A stretch of 64,000 bases of DNA from assembly GCA_029968055.1 (NCBI GenBank), contig JASCNX010000004.1:494072-558071 (forward strand), written 5' to 3'. The notes beneath the pieces are model-generated. The model did no database searches. It saw only the letters and a program-made list of their open reading frames with translations, and was not told the origin of the DNA. The translations under genes and the position numbers were made by a program. Shown here piece after piece: positions 57,542 through 64,000 of this stretch. Position 1 is the first letter of the stretch; every line of letters starts with the position of its first letter. The DNA comes from Xenophilus aerolatus. Lineage in GTDB: Bacteria > Pseudomonadota > Gammaproteobacteria > Burkholderiales > Burkholderiaceae_C.

Positions 57542-58996
57542 CTACGTCTTCGGCGCCTTCTGGGGCCGCTGCCAGTTCGGGAAGCTCACCTGGCGCCCGC
57601 GGGCCACGGTGAGCGCGCCGGGCTCGGTGCTCTTGGTCACGGTGGAGCCGCCGCCCACCGTGCCGCCGGCGCCGATCGTGATGGGCGCCACCAGCACGCA
57701 GTTGCTGCCCACGTGCACGTCGTCGCCGATCACCGTGCGGTGCTTGTTGGCGCCGTCGTAATTGGCGGTGATGCTGCCGGCGCCGTAGTTCACGCGCGCC
57801 CCCACGGTGGCGTCGCCCAGGTAGGCCAGGTGGTTGGCCTTGGCGCCGTCGGCCAGGGTGGAGTTCTTGATCTCGACGAAATTGCCCACGTGCACCTGCG
57901 CACCCAGCTGCGCGCCGGGGCGCAGCCGCGCATAGGGCCCGATGAGCGCGCCCGCGCCCACGCTGGCGCCTTCCTTGCCGCCGTCGATGTGGGTGAAGGG
58001 GTGGATGACCGCGCCGTCGGCGATGCGCGCGTTGGCAATCACGCAGTGCGCGCCGATCCGCACACCCTCGCCCAGCGCCACGCGGCCCTCGAAGATGCAG
58101 CCGATGTCGATCTCGACGTCCTGCCCGCAGGCGAGCTCGCCGCGCAGGTCGAAGCGCGCCGGGTCGGCCAGGCGCACGCCCGCGTCCATCAGCTTTTCGG
58201 CCTCGCGGCGTTGAAACACACGCTCGAGCGCGGCGAGCTGCGAGGGGCTGTTGACGCCGGCGACCTGCATCTCGTCGCGGGTCACCTCGGCCACCACGGG
58301 CGTGCCCTCGTCCACGGCGATGCGCGCCACGTCGGTCAGGTAGTACTCGCCCTGGGCGTTGTCGTTGCCGAGCTGGCCCAGCCAGCGCTTGAGCGCGGCG
58401 GCCGGCGCGGCCATCACGCCGCTGTAGATCTCGCGGATGGCGCGCTGGGCCTCGGTCGCGTCCTTGTGCTCGACGATGGCCTGCACCTGCGTCCCCGACG
58501 CATCGCGCACGACGCGGCCGTAACCGGAGGGACCGTCGAGTTCGATGGTCAGCAGCGCCAGCCGTTCGCCGCCGCTCGCCGCCACCAGGGCGCGCAGCGT
58601 GTCTTCGCCGATCAGCGGCACGTCGCCCGAGAGCACGAGCACCGTGCCCGCATCGGGCAGCGTCGGCACGGCCTGCTGCACCGCGTGGCCGGTGCCCAGT
58701 TGCGGCTCCTGGCGCGCGAAGTCCAGTGCCACCGAAGCGCTCGCCAGGCCGCGCACCGCGCCCTCGACCTCCTCGGCACCGTGGCCCGTGACGACCACGA
58801 TCTGTGCCGCGCCCAGCCGCGTGGCCGTACCGATCACACGGCCAATCAGCGGCTGGCCGGCCAATCGATGCAACACTTTGGGCAACCGGCTCTTCATGCG
58901 CGTGCCCTTGCCCGCGGCCATGACGACGACGGCGAGCGGGCCGGCTTCCAGGCCGGTGGGGTTCGATGGCGAGGTGCTGCGGGATGAAGCGGTCAT
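57542..58996 (-). CDS. glmU: Bifunctional UDP-N-acetylglucosamine pyrophosphorylase/glucosamine-1-phosphate N-acetyltransferase
   Basis: 484 aa. N-terminal uridylyltransferase motif VVMAAGKGTRMKSRLPKVLH, then LSGDVPLI and GYGRVVRD; C-terminal left-handed beta-helix with hexapeptide repeats (IFEGRVALGEGVRIGAHCVI; NFVEIKNSTLADGAKANHLA; YLGDATVGARVNYGAGSITA). The start at 58996 gives a 20-residue Ser-rich extension before the fold. It is convergent with the AsnC gene. glmS and glmU supply UDP-GlcNAc. Confidence 0.97.
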   Translation of the reverse strand: MTASSRSTSPSNPTGLEAGPLAVVVMAAGKGTRMKSRLPKVLHRLAGQPLIGRVIGTATRLGAAQIVVVTGHGAEEVEGAVRGLASASVALDFARQEPQLGTGHAVQQAVPTLPDAGTVLVLSGDVPLIGEDTLRALVAASGGERLALLTIELDGPSGYGRVVRDASGTQVQAIVEHKDATEAQRAIREIYSGVMAAPAAALKRWLGQLGNDNAQGEYYLTDVARIAVDEGTPVVAEVTRDEMQVAGVNSPSQLAALERVFQRREAEKLMDAGVRLADPARFDLRGELACGQDVEIDIGCIFEGRVALGEGVRIGAHCVIANARIADGAVIHPFTHIDGGKEGASVGAGALIGPYARLRPGAQLGAQVHVGNFVEIKNSTLADGAKANHLAYLGDATVGARVNYGAGSITANYDGANKHRTVIGDDVHVGSNCVLVAPITIGAGGTVGGGSTVTKSTEPGALTVARGRQVSFPNWQRPQKAPKT

Positions 58997-59015
58997 GTCG
59001 GAATCGGAGACGGTG

Positions 59016-59924
59016 ATGAACGAGCCAGGCGCCGCAACGCGTGCGCCGGCCGGGCCGCGCCTGTGGGGGCGGCTGCAAATTATCGGCGTGCTGCTCCTGG
59101 CCACGCTGCTGGGCGCCTGCAGCGCGGTGCGCCTGGCCTACAACAACCTGCCCACGGTGAGCTACTGGTGGCTCGACGGGTATGTGGATTTCGACGATGC
59201 GCAGTCGCTGCGCGTGCGCGAGGCACTGGACGCATTGCTCGGCTGGCACCGCCGCGAGGAGCTGCCGCAGGTGCTCGCGCTGCTGCGGCAGGCACAGGCA
59301 CTTGCCCCGCGAGACATCACGCCGGCGCAGGCCTGCGGGTTCGCCGCCGCGGTCCGCGAACGCCTGCTGGCCACGGCGGCGCGCGCCGAGGCGCCGGTGG
59401 CCGAGGTCGCGGTCACGCTCTCGGCCGCACAGCTGGAGCACCTGCAGGCGAAATACGCCAAGGTGAATGCCGAGTACCGCAACGAGTGGGTATCGCTCGA
59501 TGTGGCGGCGCTGCACGACAAGCGATACCAGCGCTTTCTCGACCGTCACGAGGATTTCTATGGCGCGCTGACCGCCGAGCAGCGCGCCATGCTGCGGCGG
59601 ATGACGGCCGAGTCGGTGTTCGATGCGAAGCGCGCCGACGCCGAGCGCCGGGCACGCCAGGCCGAAATCGTGGCGCTGCTGCGGCGCTTCCAGTCCGAAC
59701 GCACGCCGGCGGCCGAAGCGCGGACGGCCATCCATGCGCTGGCGCAGCGCATCGCCGATCCACCGGCCGGCCCCTGGCGCGACCACCAGCTCGCCCTCCA
59801 GGACGAGGGCTGCCGCAACCTGGCGGCGCTGCACAACACGGCGACGCCGGCTCAGCGTGAGCGCGCGGCTGATCGGCTGGGGCGCTATGCGCGTGATGTG
59901 GAGTTGCTGGTGGCGGCTGACTGA
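59016..59924 (+). CDS. DUF6279 family lipoprotein
   Basis: 302 aa with lipobox GVLLLATLLGAC-S and the family pattern SAVRLAYNNLPTVSYWWLDG, ALLGWHRREELPQVLALLRQ, SLDVAALHDKRYQRFLDRHE and FYGALTAEQRAMLRRMTAES. It is rich in long helices. Function unknown. The start is 59016 (MNEPGAAT) or 58995, which would overlap the divergent glmU start. Promoters of both genes must therefore overlap coding DNA. Confidence 0.85.
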   Translation: MNEPGAATRAPAGPRLWGRLQIIGVLLLATLLGACSAVRLAYNNLPTVSYWWLDGYVDFDDAQSLRVREALDALLGWHRREELPQVLALLRQAQALAPRDITPAQACGFAAAVRERLLATAARAEAPVAEVAVTLSAAQLEHLQAKYAKVNAEYRNEWVSLDVAALHDKRYQRFLDRHEDFYGALTAEQRAMLRRMTAESVFDAKRADAERRARQAEIVALLRRFQSERTPAAEARTAIHALAQRIADPPAGPWRDHQLALQDEGCRNLAALHNTATPAQRERAADRLGRYARDVELLVAAD

Positions 59925-60478
59925 GGTTTGGTTGCTGTTGGTTCGGCCGGCACGACAGGCGGGGGCGCTGGCGTCGGCCGCGGCCCTGCGTTCTCCGGCG
60001 CAGGCCCGCGACCACCGCCCTGACCCGTTGCGCTTCACTTCCCTGGCTGTTTGATGCCCCATCCCCGTTCGCGCTGAGCTTGTCGAAGCGCTGCGCAGGG
60101 CTTCGACGAGCTCAGCCCGAAGGGGTGCGGAAGGATGCCGACCGATCCACCCCACCGTCCAGGCCGGTGGTGCCGGTGTGCGGGCGCAGGCGCCATTCGC
60201 GGCGCCGTGCAGTACCTCAAGCACGTCGACGCCAAGCGAGCACATCGACCGCACCGCACGACAGTCAGCGCGAGCCTGCGCCGGAGAACGCATACCGGCG
60301 CCGCCGGCCGGGTTCAGGTCCGCAGCCGTCAACCACGGGAGAACAAAGGCTCTCAAGAAGCCAATGCGCACCCGTCCACCGACCGCAACGCTCAGCCAGC
60401 ACCAGCTCGGCGTGCACCGTCGCCCAACCTCTCACAACCTTGGCCCCCAAACCCGCCCAAGCGAGCCCCCAGCAACGG
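59925..60478. other. Intergenic region without convincing gene
   Basis: 554 bp between the DUF6279 gene and the Crp/Fnr gene. It contains one palindromic repeat (60063-60125). The remaining open frames are Arg- and Pro-rich with no domain or ribosome site. The 60126-60478 part is high-GC and looks like decayed or repeat-derived sequence. Confidence 0.6.
60063..60125. repeat. REP-like palindrome
   Basis: Left arm CCCCGTTCGCGCTGAGCTTG plus TCGAAG, 12-bp spacer, and right arm CTTCGACGAGCTCAGCCCGA plus AGGGG form an imperfect 25-bp inverted repeat. The 'TTCGACAAGCTCAG' core is a widespread extragenic palindrome in beta- and gammaproteobacteria. It may act as a bidirectional terminator. Confidence 0.75.
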
Positions 60479-61246
60479 TCAGATCAAAGGCGTCGGACGG
60501 TGCGGCCGCTCGAAGTAGTCACCCAGTTGCTCCAGCGCATGCGGCTCGAGGATCTCCAGCACATTGCCCTCCAGCCGATGCAAGCCCAGGCGCTGCAGCT
60601 TGCGCAAGGTCTTGTTGGTGTGCACCAGCGACAGCCCCACCGCGTCCGCGATGTGCTGCTGCTGGAACGGAAAGAAGGGCACGCGCCCATCGGCGGCCAG
60701 GCCGACGCGCTCGGCGCGGCGGTACAGGTGAAGAAGCACCATGGCCACCCGCTCGGCCGCGGCGCGCCGCCCCGCCGTGACGAGGTTGTCGTCGACCGCC
60801 TTTTCCTCGTTGGCCGCCAACCAGGTGATCGCATAACCGAGCTTGGGCTGGCGATTGAAGAAGTCCCACAACCGGTCGCGCGGGAAGACGCACATCGTGC
60901 AATCCGTTGCCGCCTCCACCCCGTAGGTCGTCCCTTCGGCGAATTCGTCCTGCAGCCCCATGAAATCGCCGGGGAGCAGGAAATTCAGGATCTGCCGGCG
61001 GCCATCGCTCAGCGTCTTGAAGCGGAACGCCCACCCACTGTAGAGCGTATAGAGGTGAGGACTGCGCCGGTGCTCCTCAATGATCAACCGCCCGGCCCCG
61101 ACCTCGCGCGAACCGGTACGAAACACAGCGATCGCGTCGCGCTCCGCGTCGCTCAAAGGCAAGAAAGCGTCGCGCTCATGCAGGTCGCACGTGGCGCAAG
61201 CGCCGTCACAACCGGCGGAAGTCGGAGGATAAGGGGCGGCTGGCAT
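60479..61246 (-). CDS. Crp/Fnr family transcriptional regulator
   Basis: 255 aa: an N-terminal cysteine cluster (Cys13, Cys17, Cys20 in CDGACATC), a cyclic-nucleotide-binding-type beta barrel (LYTLYSGWAFRFKTLSDGRR, NFLLPGDFMGLQDEFAEG) with Cys116 and Cys119, a dimer helix and a winged helix (QQHIADAVGLSLVHTNKTLR). The cysteines would allow an FNR-like Fe-S cluster, but spacing differs from E. coli FNR. The recognition helix lacks the FNR Glu-x-x-Ser-Arg and reads VHTNK. It is divergent from the BLUF gene with a palindrome in between. Confidence 0.9.
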   Translation of the reverse strand: MPAAPYPPTSAGCDGACATCDLHERDAFLPLSDAERDAIAVFRTGSREVGAGRLIIEEHRRSPHLYTLYSGWAFRFKTLSDGRRQILNFLLPGDFMGLQDEFAEGTTYGVEAATDCTMCVFPRDRLWDFFNRQPKLGYAITWLAANEEKAVDDNLVTAGRRAAAERVAMVLLHLYRRAERVGLAADGRVPFFPFQQQHIADAVGLSLVHTNKTLRKLQRLGLHRLEGNVLEILEPHALEQLGDYFERPHRPTPLI

Positions 61247-61273
61247 ACCCCGCGAACTCTACCGACATGCTGG

Positions 61274-61287
61274 ATGTCATTTGACAT
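61274..61287. promoter_or_regulatory. Perfect palindrome, probable Crp/Fnr-type operator
   Basis: ATGTCATTTGACAT: half-sites ATGTC/GACAT with 4 bp between them, the same 5-4-5 geometry as an FNR box (TTGAT-N4-ATCAA) but a different half-site. It lies 28 bp before the Crp/Fnr start and 39 bp before the BLUF start. Confidence 0.65.
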
Positions 61288-61325
61288 TTCTATGTAGGCC
61301 GCACACGCCTACAGTCGCCGGCGAC

Positions 61326-61751
61326 ATGCCCGACCGCATCCCGACGCCGACCCGCCCTTTGCCGCTGTACGAATTCCTGTACTGGAGTCAGCTGGCGGAC
61401 AGCCAGACACCCACGGCCATCGGGCAGATCCTGGCGCGCGCCCGCCCCTTCAACGCCTCCAACGGCATCACCGGGCTGTTGGTGTTCGACGGCCAGCGCT
61501 TCTGCCAGCACCTCGAGGGCCCGGTCGCGGCGGTGGAGGCGCTCATGGGCCGCATCGCGGCCGACGAGCGGCACAGCGAAGTCCACATCGCCTACGAAGG
61601 GGCCTTGACCCAACGGCGCTACCACCGCTTCGACATGGGCTACGCGCGGGCCGACGACCCGCTGGAGATGGAGCAACTCGCGCTGCTGCGCGGCGACGCC
61701 GCCCTCCAGCAGTTCCTGGCCCTGCGGTCGAGCTTCGACATCCAGTCCTGA
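61326..61751 (+). CDS. BLUF-domain blue-light photoreceptor
   Basis: 141-aa FAD-binding sensor of blue light, essentially a stand-alone BLUF domain. It shows YEFLYWSQL (Tyr of the flavin switch), ARPFNASNGITGLLVFDGQR (conserved Asn), FCQHLEGPVAAVEALM (Gln of the switch and the LEG motif) and HSEVHIAYEGALTQRRYHRF. The C-terminus is short, with no fused effector, so the output probably goes through a partner. Start MPDRIPTPTRPLP. Confidence 0.92.
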   Translation: MPDRIPTPTRPLPLYEFLYWSQLADSQTPTAIGQILARARPFNASNGITGLLVFDGQRFCQHLEGPVAAVEALMGRIAADERHSEVHIAYEGALTQRRYHRFDMGYARADDPLEMEQLALLRGDAALQQFLALRSSFDIQS

Positions 61752-61792
61752 GGCGTCGCGCCGCGGCTGACGAGGGCGCGCCGCGCGGCGGC

Positions 61793-62110
61793 TCAGGCTT
61801 CGACGTCCCAGCTGTAGGTCGCGCCGTAGCCGTCCCACGGCTCCATCACGATGCGCTGGCCGGCCTGCACCGTCAGCGATTCGCCGGGGCCCAGGACCAG
61901 GTCCTCGCTGCCCCACGTGGCGGTGGCGTCGCGGGTGATCCACAAGCGGCCTTGCCGGATGCGCAGCACGCTGGTGCGCGCCGCCTTCAGCGTCGTGGCC
62001 TGGCCCGCAGCCAATTGCCAGGCGCCGCGGCGGACCGCCGGCGGCACGGCCGCCGACCGGGCGGGCAGCGCGAGGGAGGAAACCGAAGAGGTGGTGCAGA
62101 CAGCGGACAT
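61793..62110 (-). CDS. DUF2917 family protein
   Basis: 105 aa with the DUF2917 pattern (WQLAAGQATTLKAARTSVLR, IRQGRLWITRDAT, GPGESLTVQAGQRIVMEPWD), a small cupin-like beta fold. In Comamonadaceae this gene typically sits divergent to a LysR regulator, as here. A GGAGT ribosome site precedes the ATG at 62110. Function unknown. Confidence 0.85.
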   Translation of the reverse strand: MSAVCTTSSVSSLALPARSAAVPPAVRRGAWQLAAGQATTLKAARTSVLRIRQGRLWITRDATATWGSEDLVLGPGESLTVQAGQRIVMEPWDGYGATYSWDVEA

Positions 62111-62252
62111 GGCGGACTCCTGAAGCGTTCGATCCGAATACGCAACGGCGCGATTCGGGAATGAATGATCTGCGCGGCGTGACTTGGGGTCCAATGAAAA
62201 CGCGGGCCTCGGCTGATTCCGGTTTCGCATCAATGCCGTTACGCTCGGCGGC

Positions 62253-63236
62253 ATGCAGCATTCCCAGACCCACCTGCGCACCCGACCCATCGGCGCGGGT
62301 TACCTGCGCGCCTTCGAAGCCGTGGCGCGGCACTTGAACTTCCGCGCCGCGGCCGAGGAGATGGCGCTCACCCAGTCGGCCGTGAGCCGCCAGATCCAGT
62401 CGCTGGAGGACGAGGTGGGCGTGCCGCTGTTCCTGCGCCACACGCGCGCGGTGGAGCTCACCAGCGCCGGCGCGCAACTGCTGCTGTCGGTGCAGCAGGC
62501 GCTGCCGCGCATCGACGGTGCCGTGCGCCAGATCCGCCAGAGCGCGGGCCGCAAGACAGTGGCGCTCACGACCTTCGCGTCTTTCGCATCGATGTGGCTC
62601 ATCCCGCGGCTGGAGGCCTTCCAGCGCGACAACCCCGACATCGACATCCGCATCGATGCCAGCGACGCGGCCGTCGACCTGGACGTGGCCGACGTCGACC
62701 TCGCGCTGCGCTACGGCCCGCCGGAGAGCATGCCGCCGGGCTCGGTGCGGCTCTTCGGCGAGCACCTCACGCCGGTGGCCAGCCCCTGGCTGCTCAAGAG
62801 CAACCCGCCGATCCGGCAGCCCGGCGACATCGCCCGCTTCACGCTCATCGAGGCCGGCGACGCGCACCGCACGCACCTCGAGTGGCTCACCTGGCGGCGC
62901 TGGTTCGAGGTGAACGGCCTCACGAAGTCGCAGCCGCGGCGCTGGCTGTACTTCAACTACGCCTACCAGATGGTGCAGGCGGCGCTGACGGGCCAGGGCG
63001 TGGTGCTCGCCCGCAGCGCCCTCGTGGCCGAGAGCCTGGCCAGCGGTGACCTGGTCGAGGTGCTGCCGCGGCAGCGCATGGAGTCACCCATGGCGTACTG
63101 GCTGCTCATGTCGCCGCGCAGTGCGGGCCGGCCGGAGATCCAGGCCTTCGGGGCGTGGCTGCAGGCGCAGGCGGGGACGACGCGGGAGGCGATTGGGGAT
63201 GGGCCGGATCCGGATACTGTGGATGATCTGAGTTGA
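62253..63236 (+). CDS. LysR family transcriptional regulator (GcvA-like)
   Basis: 327 aa: N-terminal winged helix (YLRAFEAVARHLNFRAAAEE, ALTQSAVSRQIQSLEDEVGV) and periplasmic-binding-like effector domain (TTFASFASMWLIPRLEAFQ, DLDVADVDLALRYGPPESMP, MVQAALTGQGVVLARSALVA). The 142-bp divergent region to the DUF2917 gene presumably contains its operator. The ligand is unknown. Confidence 0.95.
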   Translation: MQHSQTHLRTRPIGAGYLRAFEAVARHLNFRAAAEEMALTQSAVSRQIQSLEDEVGVPLFLRHTRAVELTSAGAQLLLSVQQALPRIDGAVRQIRQSAGRKTVALTTFASFASMWLIPRLEAFQRDNPDIDIRIDASDAAVDLDVADVDLALRYGPPESMPPGSVRLFGEHLTPVASPWLLKSNPPIRQPGDIARFTLIEAGDAHRTHLEWLTWRRWFEVNGLTKSQPRRWLYFNYAYQMVQAALTGQGVVLARSALVAESLASGDLVEVLPRQRMESPMAYWLLMSPRSAGRPEIQAFGAWLQAQAGTTREAIGDGPDPDTVDDLS

Positions 63237-63274
63237 TTTGCAGTTTTGGGCTTGCTCAGCGTTGAGATGCAGGA

Positions 63275-63349
63275 GCCGGGATGTCGCCCCGGCGGGCGAC
63301 CTACTTTTCTTTGTCTCGCCAAAGAAAAGTAGGCAAAAGAAAGGCGACC
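63275..63349. repeat. Left arm of the outer long inverted repeat
   Basis: About 75 bp running from GCCGGGATGTCGCCCCGGCG to AGGCGACCC, with an internal perfect hairpin CTACTTTTCTTTG / CAAAGAAAAGTAG at 63301-63332. It is matched in inverted orientation by 63919-63994. Frames through it yield the familiar spurious 'MSPRRATYF' peptides. Confidence 0.85.
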
Positions 63350-63546
63350 CCACTGTCTGCGTCCCTCCGCTTCGCTGCGGGCAACCTGCGGTGCTCGCGG
63401 CTGGCGGGGTCCGCGCAAACTCGCTTCGCTCAAACATGCGCGGCCCTTTTCCCGCCAGCCGCTGCGCTCCTCGGCGCACACAGAGGGGACCCGGGGCCCG
63501 GGTCAACAAGGCTGCTGCGCAGCCTTGTCCTTCGGCTTGGCGTTGC

Positions 63547-63655
63547 TCCCTCTCCCTCTGGGAGAGGGTTGGGGTGAGGGCATGCGGCCTGGGTACGTCA
63601 CGCCTCATCCACCGCCCGGCGCCCTCACCCCCGCCCTCTCCCAGAGGGAGAGGGA
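63547..63655. repeat. Inner inverted repeat, 35-bp arms
   Basis: The left arm 63547-63581 (TCCCTCTCCCTCTGGGAGAG and onwards) and the right arm 63621-63655 are inverted copies that match at 33 of 35 positions, with a 39-bp spacer. Each arm itself contains a CCCTCTCC...GGAGAGGG palindrome, a very common extragenic repeat in this group. Confidence 0.85.
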
Positions 63656-63918
63656 GTGATCCAGCCGCGCAGCGGCTCATGCTCCACGGAGCCGAGCGAA
63701 GCGATGGCCCGTGTGCTCTTGCCCTTCTGGATGCGCCTGTGACGCGGCGATGGCGGGGTGGCAGCTGTGCCGCGTGCGGCAACAGCTGCTTCGTCATCTG
63801 ACTCGCTGCAGCTGTTTGAGCGAAGTGAACGCAGTGAACGCAGCGAGTTCTGCAGCGCACCCCGCCAGCGCCGCGTCGCAGGTCGCCCCGTAGCGAAGCG
63901 AAGGGGTCGCAGCCAGCA

Positions 63919-63994
63919 GGGTCGCCTTTTCTTTGCCTACTTTCTTTTGGCGAAGCAAAAGAAAGTAGGTCGCCCGCCGGGGCGACATCCCGGC
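63919..63994. repeat. Right arm of the outer long inverted repeat
   Basis: About 75 bp, the reverse complement of 63275-63349 with several mismatches; it contains its own hairpin CCTACTTTCTTTTG / CAAAAGAAAGTAGG (63937-63968). The element may continue past the window. Confidence 0.85.
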
Positions 63995-64000
63995 CCCTGC

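Larger units (their letters stand above)
63237..64000. other. Repeat-rich non-coding end of the window
   Basis: 764 bp downstream of the LysR gene with no credible gene. It holds the outer and inner inverted repeats and a short direct repeat GTGAACGCAGTGAACGCAGC near 63828. No transposase fragment is seen between the arms. Confidence 0.7.

Noticed and set aside
57369..60371. 1000-aa minus-strand open frame covering glmU
   Set aside because: Different frame from glmU, Arg/Gly/Ala-rich, no motifs; glmU itself is certain.
63238..63801. Open frames in the terminal repeat region, including 'MSPRRATYF' peptides on both strands
   Set aside because: They arise from the inverted-repeat arms; identical peptides on both strands and no domain support mark them as spurious.

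Overview
The window is 64 kb of very GC-rich, densely packed chromosome from a betaproteobacterium. Comamonadaceae, possibly Variovorax-like, is the best guess. This rests on two porins of the 'MK(K/R)...ASAQSSVTLFG' type, five Bug/TctC-type periplasmic binding proteins, a cyanophycin synthetase locus, a glmU/AsnC/glmS neighbourhood, and REP-like intergenic repeats of a kind common in that family. I see no rRNA, tRNA, CRISPR array, phage or transposase. Both window edges are cut: a porin runs off the left end and a repeat-rich stretch runs off the right end.

Layout. 1-4.4 kb: truncated porin, coq7 (ubiquinone hydroxylase), an OsmC-family protein, a short structured RNA or leader ending in a strong terminator, and ilvA. 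4.4-16.6 kb: a complete type II secretion set, with gspC pointing left and gspG-H-I-J-K-L-M-N-D-E-(unknown secreted protein)-F pointing right, mostly with ATGA-type overlaps. 16.6-20.7 kb: a MarR-controlled operon for meta-cleavage of dihydroxylated aromatic acids (ligA, ligB, a PobA-like flavin hydroxylase, one TctC protein). 20.7-24.2 kb: an enoyl-CoA hydratase, a probable hot-dog-fold enzyme, a small secreted protein and a 5'-nucleotidase.

24.2-37.3 kb is the most interesting part. A GntR/UTRA regulator is divergent from a rightward cluster: a PEP-mutase/isocitrate-lyase-family lyase, LeuC/LeuD-like hydratase subunits, a PrpF-family isomerase, an AlkK-like acyl-CoA ligase, an MmgE/PrpD protein, a YrdC-domain protein and four TctC binding proteins. 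The lyase + LeuCD-type hydratase + PrpF-type isomerase combination matches the enzyme families of the 2,3-dimethylmalate branch of anaerobic nicotinate fermentation. I infer a catabolic pathway for a branched or unsaturated di- or tricarboxylate; the substrate is unknown.

37.3-48.8 kb: DUF1810 protein with a 40-aa lipoprotein, an SbmA/BacA-like ABC transporter overlapping queC tail to tail, a DUF2177 membrane protein, then the cyanophycin module: DUF1854 protein and ABC exporter leftward, a CphA paralogue with a ruined Mur-ligase P-loop and an intact cphA rightward. 48.8-54.7 kb: two tandem paralogous secreted proteins of unknown function, small unknowns, an OmpR/BaeS-like two-component pair and a second porin. 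55-60 kb: glmS, an AsnC/Lrp regulator, glmU and a DUF6279 lipoprotein. 60.5-64 kb: a Crp/Fnr-type regulator and a BLUF photoreceptor sharing a perfect 14-bp palindrome, a DUF2917 protein with a divergent LysR regulator, and about 760 bp of nested inverted repeats.
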